DNA of 64,000 nt, taken from NCBI RefSeq assembly GCF_018139145.2, contig NC_059477.1, positions 33,893,502 through 33,957,501 on the forward strand. The letters run 5' to 3'. The DNA comes from Gymnogyps californianus (Eukaryota; Chordata; Aves; Accipitriformes; Cathartidae). Below the pieces are notes generated by a model, which made no database searches, had not been told where the DNA came from, and saw only the letters and a list, made by a program, of their open reading frames with translations. A program made the translations under genes and the position numbers. Below, one piece after another: positions 14,201-27,130 of this stretch; position 1 is the first letter of the stretch, and every line of letters begins with the position of its first letter.

Positions 14201-15460
14201 AAGTGTTTTAAGTGGGTCTCACACTTGTAGGTAGGTGCAGTAGTTACTGTTATTGGAAGCTATGTGCATATAAGGATTGCCAATGGGGTGTCTGAGAGAT
14301 TATTTAAAATACGTTTTCAACCTTTAAAATGTTTCTTAAATTTATTTGTAAATGATGAAAAAGGATATCCATTCCAAGTTTGCTGTTCTCCAACTGATGT
14401 GCACGATACTTTTAAAAACGCAAGGTTTGAGTGTGTTAAATGAGGGCTAAATCAAGCTCTCACTAACATCACATGAAAGATCTGGATCAGATTTTCAGTT
14501 TGCTAAGCCTTAAGACGTTAGCATTTGCTTGCCAAGCCGCAGTTGATATTCACCTGTATGCAAGGGACAGCAAATAGTCCCAGCCTATACTGACAGTACG
14601 TGTAAGGCATGGGAGTGCATATGATTAATACATTATCTGCTATAACTCTTTAGTCATGCACAAATGTGTTAGGAAACACAAGAAGGTAGACCAGCATACC
14701 TTTAAGGCAAGACCTGATTGTCTGTCAGTGCTCCATGCAGCCAAGTCAGCCTGCAGCCTTGGGTTATCTTCTCAGTCCTGCTTTCCAGCAGGACTCCTTG
14801 GCTTGGCAGGAGGACTCCACTTGGCTCCTCTGCAGAGAAAGGAAACAGCTCTGTGTGAGGCAGTGATGGAGAGTCTTGCTCAGTTAAAAGTGCTCTGCAT
14901 CTTACTTGCCCTTGCAAAGAAGGATATTGTTGACTCCTGACCTTGGCACATACTGTGCTCTTCACAGTGGAGAACCTTTGGCCAGAAAAGGACTAATTGT
15001 AAGTCAGCAAGTCCACCCTGCCTCTTTGGTTTTCAGGGCTAATGAGAACCAAACCTCCTACAGCTTCATTCCAATATGTGACTTGACGTTCTAGTAATTG
15101 TGCCTCTACCATCTTTTTTTCTTTTTTTTTAAAGAGATTGTTTCTGTTCCTGGCTTGAACTGCTATTAAAGCACTCGATTTTAGTCTTAGCCAAACTTAA
15201 AGGAGTTGCTCTGGATTTCAATAAAAGAACCAAATTAATTGAATTTGGTGGGGCTTCCACTTCAAACCCTCTATTTTCTTTTTTTAATCAATTTATGTGA
15301 ATATTTTTTTTTTCTGTTAGTGTACACATGGAATCATTTCTCCTGTTCTTTTTATTTCTTCCTTGGACATACCAGATTTCTTTTTTCTAGATTCTCCATA
15401 ATTCCAGTAGCACACAGGTTACTTTGATTTCCCTTTCAATATATTTTGTTTCCACATACG
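11248..15460. other. AT-rich DNA, no gene recognised
   Basis: I see no supported exon or repeat. A T-rich stretch at 15111-15132 and several T-runs at about 15275-15315 are simple low-complexity DNA. Around 13420-13700 the sequence is AT-rich with TTAATGATCATTTGATTA-type homeodomain cores, and may be a conserved noncoding element (not tested). Confidence 0.4.
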
Positions 15461-15464
15461 CATC

Positions 15465-15585
15465 TGCTTTTATATAAATACATACTTAGGTATTTATATA
15501 CATGCATTCATATATGTGTTTATGTAGTCAATACATAAATATATATTCATATATATTTGTATTCATGCATATGTATAGGTATTTA
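15465..15585. repeat. AT-rich imperfect TATA/CATA simple repeat
   Basis: About 120 bp are made of interrupted TATATA, CATATG and ATACAT units with almost no G or C apart from scattered CATG-like steps. This is a degenerate microsatellite. Confidence 0.7.
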
Positions 15586-15630
15586 GATGATAACTCCAGG
15601 CTGGCTCATTTCTAACCAGTACTCCAATAA

Positions 15631-15650
15631 ACTGACTGGTACTGACTGGT
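15631..15650. repeat. 10-bp perfect tandem duplication
   Basis: ACTGACTGGT occurs twice in immediate succession (15631-15640 and 15641-15650). This is a small replication-slippage duplication. Confidence 0.9.
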
Positions 15651-17254
15651 ATTATCCTTCTTTCCTATCCACTTTTTTAGTCTCCACTGCCAACATAAAT
15701 TTCATAGGTCACTGAAAATGCATAGGGTCCTGATGTAAAATGCTGCTGCTATTTACATGGTACTGAATATAAGGTTTGGTTCAAATTCTACAAAAGTCAG
15801 TGGATATTATTCCATGAAAAACAAATCTTTGTGTCAAACGAGACATACATGTAATTCCTGGAACTCTTTCAACTGTTCAAAACAGGGGTGCTTTTACTGA
15901 TCCCTTCAAATACCAATGGGTTTGCTTTGGAGAGTGACTTCTATACAGTTTTAACGACCTGAGATTTGTTTCCTTCCTTGAAAATAAAGAGAGAACCAAA
16001 GTCATGTTCACACTCTTCATTCCATAAAATCCTGGATGAGTCAAATACATGATGTCTGCACAACCAACTGGCTGTTTCTGCCAAACTATATGGAAGCAAT
16101 ATTGTTTCAGGTTGTACCGAAATTGGCTAAGCTAAGCGAACATGGTCAGCAGTTTTTGAACATCCGTGTTATTGCATACAAAACTGACGGTGATTCACTA
16201 GCTACTCCCGCTGTGTTCTCCACAGTATCTGTAAATATGCACAACATATGAAACACCTTTGTAAGGACTCTTCCAGCTTGAAGCCCTTCTACTGCCACAT
16301 AAAAGCCCGCTGTTGTTTCAGATGCAACATGGCCTACCAGCATATTTTCCAGGGCAACCACAGGACTTATGAACTCTGAAAAGTGAAATCTGCCATTCAA
16401 GTTTCCAGCAACACTGTGAACCCAGTGCAGATCTTTATAAAGCCCTTTTAAAAACAGAAGAAAAAATGGGCCTTTCAATTAACCCCACATTAGTACAAGA
16501 AAGATGATGGCATAATTTTAAATGCGTGTTATCTCTCATGAAATATAATGGCTGCACAGAATCATTTCCAGCTTCCCCTGCCACTAATCTCTGAACAAAT
16601 ACAAACAAAAAAACAGTAGCAGGTCAGAGCCACTATAATTTATTCATTTCCCTTCCCCTGAAATATTTTATAGTCCTTCATTTATTTGTAAATTTTGTTC
16701 TAAAACAGAAAGCCCCTTGAGATCTGGCATCTTGTTTGCAAGAGCGTCTGCAGGGAAAACAAAGCTGATGGCAGCCTCGAGAACAAAAAGGCTAAAATGA
16801 AATGGAAGATGACATCTTCAGTTATTGTATAGATGTCCGCAAACAGATTTAACGAGATGCACTCATTTTCTCTTTTAAACCTCATGGAGGGTTTTCCATC
16901 ATGCAGTGTTTGCTCCTGTATCCTCGTTGTTTTCCCCCCCCATCCTCCCCTACGGTGCATTCTGCCCATCGGTTTCTTCTGCCCCATCCCAGTCTGGTGT
17001 CTCTGCCGTGCCTGTAATCCAAGCAGTAGAACTGTGATTCTAAGCAATACCCAGGCAAGATAGGTATCCCCTTAGTTACCTGCATAAATTACACAAAGGG
17101 CAGGCACACATCGCCTCTTCTTGTCTAAGGGTTCCATGGGAAAAGGGGAGCAATGATTATGATCTTTTAATTAACGTTGCATTTAACATAGCGTGAAACA
17201 AAGGTGTTTGTTTTGGGGTTGACAAAACAGTCTCAAAACCAAACCTGAGTTAAT
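15651..17254. other. Unique DNA, no gene recognised
   Basis: Overlapping open frames on both strands near 16036-16478 (up to 110 codons) show no recognisable family. They overlap antisense to each other, so I do not call them genes. Nothing else is identified. Confidence 0.45.
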
Positions 17255-17335
17255 AGAATTGCAGACTTGGAGTTTGAGAGGAAGGGACATCTAGTGGGGT
17301 TTTATTGTTCAAACTCCCTGCACAGGGGTTTGCAA
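17255..17335 (-). mobile_element. Decayed CR1 LINE 3' end
   Basis: Read on the plus strand, AGAATTGCAGACTTGG, then GAGAGGAAGGGACATCTAG, then CAAACTCCCTGCACAGGGG follows the order of the reverse complement of the CR1 3' untranslated region (tail, then 'ttggaagggacct...catctagtccaactcccctgc'). Only the extreme 3' end is left. Mismatches are numerous, so it is much older than the copy at 54.9 kb. Confidence 0.6.
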
Positions 17336-18179
17336 GCATAAAGAGAAGGGTTTAGACACCAATAACAAATGCTACTGAGTTTCACTGCTCAGCTGGTGGC
17401 TCAGGAACTAGACCCTCCTTTGCCATCTGCAATTTCACAGAAAGTTTCTGCCAAATGAATCATGGTCAAATAAATGAGAACCAATGACGCCTTGCACCTT
17501 TTCAATATCTTATCATGCTGCTCTTAGCTTCATTAATGTTCAATTTTTCAACAAATTATGGAATAGATACAAACACTGCAGTTCCTTATACTTCTGTTTT
17601 GAGGCATCATTACTGTGAATTGATGAATCTGGTAATCATGGGCCTGGTCTGACTAGCTTATACAAAGCCATTTCACCGAATTAAAATTTGAAATGGTTCC
17701 TGTTATAGTGAGTAAAATGCAGATGCTGGGGACATTCCTCATCCCAGTGAGGGTGCTCATATGTAAAATCTCTCTTTTGGAAATGATGCCTATGCTTTTC
17801 TTCTCTTCCTTTCCACTCTTGTCCCAACACAGCCCGAATTCCACCAGGACTTTTGTTTGGGCTTCCTGTAACGTCACGTGGTGTGCCCACAGACAGCTCA
17901 TCAGCGACATTTCACAAGTGTGAAAATCTTTGCAGAATTTGGGACTTTTGTCACTCTGGGCAAAAACAGCGTCCAGCTCAAAAAATGAAAACGCTTTTAA
18001 TGAGGTTAGAAAATAAAAGCCGAAATGGTCTGCAGTCCCATGGTTCAGACCTGTATCTCCTCCCTGCATGTACAGGACACACCTGTGGGGTGACAGAAAA
18101 AACCTACAACAGCCAAAAGTAATAACACGGGATTTCAAAATAAAAGGCGAAGGCAGATGTGAAAACAGACCATAAGGCC
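17336..18179. other. Unique DNA, no gene recognised
   Basis: A 161-codon open frame on the minus strand (17653-18138) has no recognisable domain and overlaps plus-strand frames of similar length, so chance is likely. ACGTCACGTG at 17871-17880 combines a CRE half-site with a CACGTG E-box. It may be only a coincidence. Confidence 0.4.
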
Positions 18180-18335
18180 TGTGAACTATTACACCGGGTG
18201 TGATCCTTCTCTAACTTACAACTGGTGTAGATCAATTTACAACCGATGTAGGACTGATATAGACCTGATGTGGTGTAGATTAAACCCCTCTTGAAATCAA
18301 TGGAGTTAGACAGGTATAAAACTTGAAGCAAAGGA
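18180..18335. repeat. Decayed repeat with GGTGTAGAT/TCAATGGAGTTA motifs
   Basis: Variants of CTGGTGTAGATC recur at about 18222, 18243, 18255 and 18269. They are followed by TGAAATCAATGGAGTTAGAC, which resembles the centre-plus-arm of the palindromic family. This may be an old, internally rearranged copy. The assignment is tentative. Confidence 0.35.
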
Positions 18336-21300
18336 GTGGAGAACTAATCTGATTATCTCAGAGTTATGAAAACTTCATTTATTTGCAGAATTGACATACT
18401 TTGTGGTTTCTGCTGCTTGACTCTCCAAACATTCCCTTATACTGAAAAGGTACTTGAAAACTTTAAAGATTTATGGTGCAGCCCTCAGTTTGGGTAGGTA
18501 ATTAATTGTGATGACTATTTATTTTGAAGCTGCTTTTGTATGTTTTTGGAGGAAGAAGGAAGTTTGCTGCCAGGCAAGAAGGAATCTTTGCTTTGCTTCC
18601 TTATAATTTGTGGCTATGTCACTGGCTGATGCATGAAGTTATAGGAATAGCTGCTGTTGGTTTTTCTTTGTGAAAATGCACTAAGCATTTCGTAGTCCTC
18701 AGTTTTTTGTTGGTTTTTTTTGCCTCCCAGGACTTTGGCATCTGTTCCTGTCAGATAATTTGTAGCATGGCCCACTTGACCCTTAGTTCATAGGTCATCA
18801 GAATCTATATGAAGGAGGTTATTCTCTGCTATTGTTGAGCAAGGGATTTACATCCTAACTCCTATTAATGCTTGTAAATCTCTCATGCATCAATGACGAG
18901 AGGAGGCCTAAATTACAATCATATTTGCTTATGAATACTACCACAGTACTGACACAATCCAAACAGGCGTGGAAGTGGAATATTTGAAGAATATGAAGTT
19001 TCACGTGAAGTCTAACAGGAATCTGATCCTGCAACCCTACAAGAGTGCAATTAGTGAGATACCTGGAAATACATTATTAATTGTTTTGAGAAAAGCAAAA
19101 TGGTTAGGAGAGGTATTGCAACCTCATGGCAGCCAAGTCATACACTAGAGCAACAGCTGCCTGACCGTATGTGCTGGTAGAGTGAATTGCACCAAGTATT
19201 AGACCTGCTGAAATCAGGCAGACAGGTACTGAGAGGAACTCATCATCACAGGCAGTTAAGTTGTTCATGATATAGCCTAGGAAAATGAGCAAAGTGAAAT
19301 CAAATCTGTTTATAAATACTAGAAACAGGCATGTTGCAGTCCACTTTCTAAGATCTATGTTTTATAATAACCATTGCCAGTCTTGGTTGCAGGTATTTGA
19401 AGTAAAAAGGATATTTGTTTATGATTATGGGTGTGCAAACACCCATGATTACCCATGTCACCTTCCTATGGTTGAGTCCTCCTTGCTCCTTACTCAGCTT
19501 GTGGTATCTGTCCAAAAGCTTCTCCAACTTCCAGTTTCAACAGAGAGATTTACTCACAGTAAAGATCTCAGTACTAGTATGTGCCAGATTTACTATGAGC
19601 ACCATGCCAGCTGCCAAATCCCAAACTGTCTTCTTGAAATGCGGTGTACTAGAGTGCTTGTTGCATGGAAATAACTGAACGAAAAAAGTTTCTCCTTGAG
19701 TAGAAAAGGTTACTGTTACGAATGTGCTTAAGACTATCACAGTGGAAGGCTGGGTATATCCTACTCAACTATCTGATAATAAATGCAATTTTACTCCTCT
19801 ACATAAGTAAATCAGCACATTTCACCTTGATTTACATGAAATCCAATGTACCTGTATATTAAAGGTATTAAAGGCTGTTGTTACAGTTATTTCTTCAATG
19901 GGAACAAATCCTATGACAAATCCTTTGTACACTGCCTTTGTTCAGTTATCATTAAATCAAAACTCATCTTGATTCCTTAGAGTCTGTATTGAGGAAGGAG
20001 TTCAAAATTTGGATGACAAATTGATTGTGAGTGATTTAGTCACTCTAAATGCAGAAAAGTTCTTGGTAACCATAGAAAAAAATGATCTCAACACATAACA
20101 AGCTAGAATTCAACCTCAAGTCTAAATCTTTTTACTAATTCTGCAGATACTTGTATAAATTTGTCTTCCATTTTTTTAAATGTCAAAGTCAAAGACAGTA
20201 CAATCACTTAACCAGCGTACACTTACATATTCAACTCTTTCCATGATAAAATGAAGATATCTAATGACTGCACAAATCAGAAGAGAACTCACAATTTTAT
20301 CTCTGGCTTTATCTTGTCAGAATTATTTACTGCTTTTTTCATCCTGGAAGAGCACATCTGCACACAGTCTACATTTCCCTACATGGAATATAAAGGACAT
20401 TCTCCTCAGGTTACTAAATTGAGGCACTAAGGGCCTGAACAAGAAGTCTTGACTCATTCAAGTAGTCCCTTTGACTCACATGAGTTAGGGTTGATGGGTC
20501 AGTCTGTTATATATCACTGCATTCATCGCTACAAAGGTTACAAGTTCAAAAATAGAACAAATTTGAGTAAGCGCTACTTCCTAGAAGTAGTAGTCTATTA
20601 TTTTAAAAAATCCTTCACAATGGTTTTCTCTTGTGCCTAAAAAATATTTTTTCTCGTGACTGAAAAAGCTGAAATATTATATAAAACATTGTTATTTATA
20701 ATTACTATTTATTTATTGAGGATTTTATTTCTTTCTTAGAGATTCACAGATATTTGCTGAGAAATATTTTGATAGCTTGTCCCTTAGCTTAGGATCTGTC
20801 TGTTTCAGTTTAGATGTTCATTACCTGGATGTTTCAAAGAACTAAATGGATGCGTGTTGTTGAGCGAGTAGCAAAGACTCGACCTACTCTGGACATCTTG
20901 TCTTATTCTTGATGTATGATGAACATATGATGACTTATACGTTACCTATACAGGGATATATGTACATAATATATCCTATATCACGTGGTGCATGATTAAG
21001 CCAGTATAATCACAGAGAAACAAATAAGGGATTTCAAAGAAACACTTATAAATCAAGTGCTGTACAAGATGTGTACATGGGTTTAAGACTCTGTCCATTT
21101 TATGGCTACTATGCCCCATCGTTTAATCTCCAGTTTAAATATCAGACTAAATCACTCTTTTGCAGGAAATAATAGAAAAACAAAGAAATGTAACTTAAGC
21201 ACAATTCAATTAGATGCAAGGGAATTGAGCACCTCAAATCTTAATGAAATTAATGATCTTTTATAATCACAAATGGCCAGACCTTAATTTTACTTGCTAT

Positions 21301-22624
21301 TTAAAAGATGACACCTAGAGTAAAGTCATGTCCCATAAACCATTAAGTGTCTCTGGGATTCAGAAAAGACTGTCCCTTCCCGGATTAGTAGGAGAGTGTC
21401 TTGACACACCTTTAATGCTTCCAATACCAAGACAGCTCAATTATGACTACAAGATTTTGATTAAAAGGTAAGTGGAGCATCCCAAAGCCAAATGAGATCA
21501 AGCGAAGGGCACTCATTAGCTTCGGTGGAATATGGCATCAGCCTAAAAGTCTTATCAACAGCCATTGTCATACATGGTTGCTTTGAATTTTGACAAATTT
21601 GGTTATAGATAAGTCCAAGGTAACAGAGGAGTGATTTTTAGATTATGTTAATCTTAGATAATATTAAGAAAGTTTTTCCTACTGTCTAAGCAAAACCTAC
21701 GTGTTTTCCTGCAACCCCATTACTTTGTGTTAACCACCTGAAGAATAGCTTATTTTACTCCTTTTTCCAGCTATCTTTTATTAATTTTATGGTTATTACC
21801 TAGCTTATTTAGGGCCTTATCAGAAAGAGTTTGAAATAATATATTGCAATAGTCTGTTCTAGATGTTTTCAAAACAGAAATCTCTCCAGCAACAACCAAC
21901 TGAGTTAGCATTGTCTTCTGAAAAAAGACTCTCCCAGGGATAAAGAAAAATAACCTTCCACTATCTGACTATAACCTGAGAAAGCTATTAAGATATGAAA
22001 GTTACCCCAAAATTTTAGTTACTGAAGTTGGGAGGACAGGGATTCTTGTGCAATGTAGGATTGCACAAAAGGAAGAGGCCAAATATCCCGGGATTCTGGT
22101 TTGACCCAAATAGTTACTGACTTGTGGCATTGACTTCCAAGCTTGTACAAAAGACGTAAAATGAAAAAGTGAAGGAAGCAATATTAGAAATGGCAGCGTA
22201 TCAGAGCCCAAACAATAGCAATATTCCGGCAAAACTTTTACCCTATTTTGCGAACTGTGTAAGCTTACTGAACTGAGGAATAATGGCTATTTCTTCACAT
22301 CCCCTCATTATACCTTTCTTACAAATAGTTCTTGACAGTAGAGTCATTTCCCAAAAGTTCTAGAATAGAAAAAATTATATATATTGGGAGACTTTTGTTC
22401 TTTCCATGTGACCCTCACATTATAACCAGATGGTAAATTACTGCATTTTTCCTCTTAAAGGGCTGGGAAGATGTAGCCCATACTGACTTAATCTGAGGTT
22501 GATGAAGTGGTTTGTATTTGAGACAACAAGATTAGATTATTGCAGTATATTAGTTTAAAGTCTTTCTGACAGTGCCTTGTGTTACCTGGTATTAAACTAT
22601 GAATCATCTCTGCGTGCATACCAC
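18336..22624. other. AT-rich DNA, no gene recognised
   Basis: I find no supported gene. At 19018-19070 the sequence GAATCTGATCCTGCAACCC resembles the end of a common ancient archosaur repeat (GATCCTGCAA type). Short hairpin potential exists at 19427-19446 (ATGGGTGT / ACACCCAT, 4-nt loop). The open frame at 19285-19674 (129 codons, plus) has no recognisable family. Confidence 0.4.
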
Positions 22625-22712
22625 AGGCCAGATTCTCCCCTGGCATAAAATGATACAACTCCATTGATGTCCCCAGAGCTGCCCTCGCCAACACCAGCTG
22701 AGGATCTGGCCC
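22625..22712. repeat. Palindromic MITE-like ancient repeat, copy 3 (best outer arms)
   Basis: The left end GGCCAGATTCTCCCCTGGC and the right end ACCAGCTGAGGATCTGGCCC are terminal inverted repeats in the family pattern. The centre AACTCCATTGATG is the remnant of the CCATTGACTTCAATGG-type core. This copy shows the full arm-centre-arm plan of about 88 bp. A terminally inverted, non-coding structure suggests a non-autonomous DNA transposon, but no target-site duplication is obvious. Confidence 0.6.
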
Positions 22713-25700
22713 TTATTACACAATAAGCTATTGAAATGTCAGTCTTTAGAGCAATTCACCAGCTTGATCTACCTCACCAGTCCTGGTTAGTCATGCCCTG
22801 GGGGTAGCTGTGATAATCTCCATTCAATCTGTACTTCTGGAATGGAATTGTTTGGAAATAATGCTTTCAGCTGCACACCTTGCATTTGGGAAGTTTGCCA
22901 AGAGGCTTCTTGCTCTGGTTTGAAATAAAGACTCACATCTCTACTGAGATTTTGGCTCTATTCCCTATTGCAGAATTTTCAGTAAGTTATTAGGTGCATC
23001 ATTACCCCATTTCATTTCCTGACTGTTCTGACTACCATCCTAGTGCTTATACACTGAAACCGCCAAGATCCTTTCCTCAGTCCTTCCCGTGAGTGCCTGA
23101 TCCAAATCCCACAGAACTCCATTTGAAGTTTTCCAGCAAACTTACTCAGATTCCTAGGAGAAAATAATGGAAGATATCTGAAGTTTTTGATCACAAAGTC
23201 TTTTATGCCACTGGTTGAGATGCTGAAGTGGAGCACTTGGGAGCAACAGGGAGCTGGGATTTTCATTCCCACAATGTCTTCTACAGGTTTTTCCTCTGTC
23301 TCTGTACCTGCAGGAAGATAATCTCCTGGGGAGGATCTAGATATGGACTTTTTTTGTTTTCTTTTGGAGCATACTGCTTGCTGCTGTTAATGAGCAGCTG
23401 CCTTCATTGGAATCTTTCTACAGATTCCTCAGGTCTGTGTTTCTCAAGTAGAGGGAAGACTTTGAAGATGTGAAATAACTATTCGTGGGTCTCTAAGTTT
23501 ACTGTGGGTCTCTGTGGTTCTTCTATGATATCCCAGAGCGGGATATCATGCTGATTCATATTTCTGCATTCTCTGTGTTCAGTGTCACAGAGTGGTGCCT
23601 TATTAGGATCAAGAGCAAGAGAAAAGATGAGCACACAGCCAGCTTTCTCTGAATAGTGCACATGATTCCTCCTTCAGATTCAAGCAACTGGCTAAAAAAT
23701 GAGATTTTCCAGAAAGAAGGAAAAACTGAATGCACTGGGAGCATCTTCCATACAGATTCGCATATTTTTGAAGGCTGATAAAGTCTAATTTTCCTGAACA
23801 CAAAGAAATCAAACAGTATGAGATATTTCCTTAGCCACACCTTGAACTCTGCCAAATAATCTCTCTCCCTCTTTCTGGACCTTGTGCTTGACTTCTGCTC
23901 TGTCTCTGTATGTCCTCTGCTTCCCTCTCCTCACTCTACCAAGCCTTTGTATCTACACAATTCACATTCCTGAATGGCCAGGCACTTGCCTTTGCTTTTT
24001 GGGTGATGACATGTTTCTTGGGTTTGATTTGGAGACTGCTATAGTTTCATAAGTGACTGTAACTGCTTCTTTATGGCTGTCTGAAATGAAGGACAGCTGT
24101 TACACCTCGGGCTTCAATAACATTTTGTCTAGCCAACAACAACTTCTTCATCACCTCATTGAGCCAGCGCTGGTCCTAAACATTCTCTCTGTTGGCTTGT
24201 TCTCTGGACACTAACATGCTTCTGAGTCTGCTGTTTTCCTCTTCTCCAGCTGCTCTGGTATTTCCTTCATCTCATACAGACACAAAAGTGCTCGTGAACA
24301 ATGCCAGTGAAATCCCCTCCAGTGCTTGCCTTTCCTTCGGGTCGTAAAACGTGACTGTGTTTGGGATGGAGATTGCTGTTGTTTCAGCTGTTTAGTTCCA
24401 TAAAGGAGCTTTGCTGCTACTTATATTAACTGTTTTAAGTATAGGACAATTACTGCTCCCAGAAACTTACTTGAGTTTTTTTCAATCTCTTTGCTCATAC
24501 AGCCTAACAGCTTGGATGCCTGCTGGGTCCTGAGCAAGAGGTTTCACCAACCTGCCCCATGTGACACCCAGTGCTTTCTCTGAAGTTATTCTCCTTAACA
24601 TTAACGGTCTTCAACAGACAATCCCTAAAGCAAGTAGGCAAAAAGAGCCCTCGTCAGAAATCACGTATGTTCTTTGCACATCTGTAAGGCGGCTTGCCTA
24701 TGTGTGCTGCCCCGTCAGGAGCAGAAGCTCAGGAACAGAGATTGGTTGAGCTTTTCGTCTCTGACTTGATAGGGAGCTGTTAGAGGGCACATCAGAGACG
24801 AGGGGCAGAAGGATAAGGAGGAGGGAAAATAGTACTAGAGTTCCAACTCTGCAAACTCTTTTTTTGGGAATAGCACTAGTTCTTAAAAGAAAGGAATGAT
24901 GCTTACTTTGCTTACAAGTGTTTGAGAAGGTTAGTTAGCTGGTCTTTGCCAAGTGTTTGGAAATACTTAAGGTGAACTGTGCCCTACAAGCATTCTCCCT
25001 GGGAAGGCTGTGGAGGGTACGGTTTGAGAGACAGGAGAGAGTCAAGGAGATATTGCCGTCATCGGTGTCTGTGCGCTCGAGGTAATCTGTGCAAGGGAAG
25101 GAATACCTCTGGCATCCCTTTAGCTGGCTTAGGGAGACCTGGTGGCAGGTGTGACAGTGTGGTCTTCTGCATGTGGTAACTACTGCAACACAAGCCCTTG
25201 CAGGGACCTCACATACCCTGCGTGGCTACTAATGGGGATGGCTGCTGGTGTCTGTGCTCTGCCTGCACACACAGCCTTTTGATCTGGTGGGGGCACAGGA
25301 ATGGTGGTGCCTCTGGGAGCATGAGCAGAGACAGAGGTTGTTGCACGAGGACCCAGGCTGCGTGAAATTTGTTGGTTATTAGTGTCAGCGTGGCTTGGCC
25401 ACATTTCTTCAGAAACCCTTGATGCTGCAGTATGTCTTTGGCTTTGCAAGGCTTTTTAAAACCAACCCACATATGAGCCTAGAGCTTATAGTAAAATTCC
25501 AGGTTGATAAATGCAACTGCTTGCCAGCAAATGCAGCTCTGAAAGTGAAGCCAAGGAGAATGATTCTCCAGGTCTCCTTGTGGCTTTGGAAATTTTAGCT
25601 TTTCGCTACCAGACTCAGCCCTGGTAAGTCACTTGGGAATCCTCCTATTGACCTGTGATCCAGACCAGATCACAACAGAGATTTTAAAAGATTTTTCAGT

Positions 25701-26329
25701 AAAGTATCAGCAACAGTTTTGCTTTCAGACCTAGGAAATGAGACACTCGGCACTAACAGATTTAATATTCATCTTGTCACATGCTAGGTTGCCCTACAGA
25801 TCTTTGAGCTGCTCGTACAAAGCGCCCTATCAAGTTACTGCTGAAATCTCTTAAATGTTCAGCAGGATGACCATGCAGTGGAATATAGAGAAGAGTTTTA
25901 AAACTATTCCTTTGGAACAGGAAATGAATTTTTTTCCTCCGAATTTTGATGTGATGTTCATAGATAAAATGGCAGAAAGTAGTAAATATATGTTTATACA
26001 CACAGTATAATGTGTATCGTGTACTTAAAAAAAAAAATTTATCTTAGAAACATTTTATTTAAAAATTCTGAATATTAAAATTAAAAGTTAAACGCTCTTT
26101 CTGATGAAAACGTACCCCAAACATAAATGAAATTTTGTTACCTATGTGTATTCACCTTTGCTTGGATATTGTCAAAACTTCAGATTATTTAATTAATAAT
26201 ACTTTGGACTTCTAGAAAGCCTGGCAGGCTTCATCAGGGTTTTTTTTCAAGCTCTTCGTAGACATTAATTAAAGCTGTGAGAAACTCTGTATTCTTGGTA
26301 CTACTTACACCTATTTTATACTAGCTCAC
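22713..26329. other. Unique DNA, no gene recognised
   Basis: No exon is supported. A perfect 10-bp hairpin (ATGATATCCC / GGGATATCAT, 5-nt loop) lies at 23525-23549. About 23860-24260 is pyrimidine-rich on the plus strand. About 24980-25350 is somewhat GC-richer, with overlapping short open frames on both strands and no recognised product. Confidence 0.4.
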
Positions 26330-26405
26330 ATGCCACATCTAAGGTCAAACACAAATCAGTAACAAAATCAGTAGCAGAACTGTGATATCAGTGCTCCTGA
26401 GACCT
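26330..26405 (+). repeat. MIR/L2-like remnant
   Basis: AAGGTCAAACACAAATCAGTAACA, then AGTAGCAGAACTGTGATATCAG, then TGCTCCTGAG follows the order 'aaggtcacacagcaaatcagtggcagagctgggaatag...ctcctgac' of MIR/L2 3' regions in plus orientation, with many substitutions. Confidence 0.45.
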
Positions 26406-26489
26406 GCCTGGGCTGTTGGATATTATATTCCACCAGACCATACTATCAGTTATAGAAAATAACTTTTGATCGCTCAGAGAATGATCTGG

Positions 26490-26560
26490 CTGCAGTAGCT
26501 ATTATTACCATCACTATAAGGCTGCGTGAACTTGAGCAAGTGGTTTTAAGAACAGATAAA
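26490..26560 (+). repeat. Short MIR-like remnant
   Basis: GGCTGCGTGAACTTGAGCAAGTGGTTTTAA resembles the conserved MIR segment 'gctgtgtgaccttgggcaagtcacttaa'. It is short and isolated, so confidence is low. Confidence 0.35.
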
Positions 26561-26599
26561 CCCAGACTCAAGGAAAAAACCCAAACTTGTGAAAGTGCT

Positions 26600-27130
26600 A
26601 TTGACGGGCAATTTCATTAAATCTGGTTTCACTTTATTTGGGTTATATATTCCATTTCATAAAAACCTTATCATAAAGATCTAAATCAGTGAAGAATGAC
26701 ATTAAACAATTCTTTATTACCTCTGCCGCTCCATTAAAATAAATTACATCTATCCCTTCCCCTATTATTTCAGGGAGTGCAAGGACTTTGATATGTTTTG
26801 GCATAATTGCTTTGGTATCCAAGGTTTATTCTGTAATTGCTGTTGTGCAAATGAGACATTTAAGGAGCAATCAGCTTTTTTCTGTATGGCTCATCACCAC
26901 AGTATATAAGCAATGTATGGTCTGCATATTTTGTAATGTATGAACTTTTCAGCAATTTTATTGGCGCCTTTTTGATAAAGACAGATGTCAGACTGCACCC
27001 GGTTTATCCATACACCGTAAGGTGTTCCCTGGCTTCCTAATTTATTAACAATGGTGGTTCGTTACAATGACAACTTAGAAAAACAGATTACTTAGAAGTT
27101 ATGATGAGGTAATTCTGCTTCTTGGAGCCT
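26600..27130. promoter_or_regulatory. Candidate conserved noncoding element (enhancer-like)
   Basis: This block has no homopolymers, no coding frame and no repeat signature, but a dense set of plausible transcription-factor cores: TGCAAATGAG near 26847 (octamer-like), AACAATGG at 27047-27054 (SOX type) and several TAAT/ATTA cores. The texture is that of deeply conserved developmental noncoding elements. This is inference from appearance only; I could not test conservation. Confidence 0.25.

Noticed and set aside
17653..18138. 161-codon open frame on the minus strand
   Set aside because: No recognisable family, overlapping plus-strand frames of similar quality, and no splice or promoter support.
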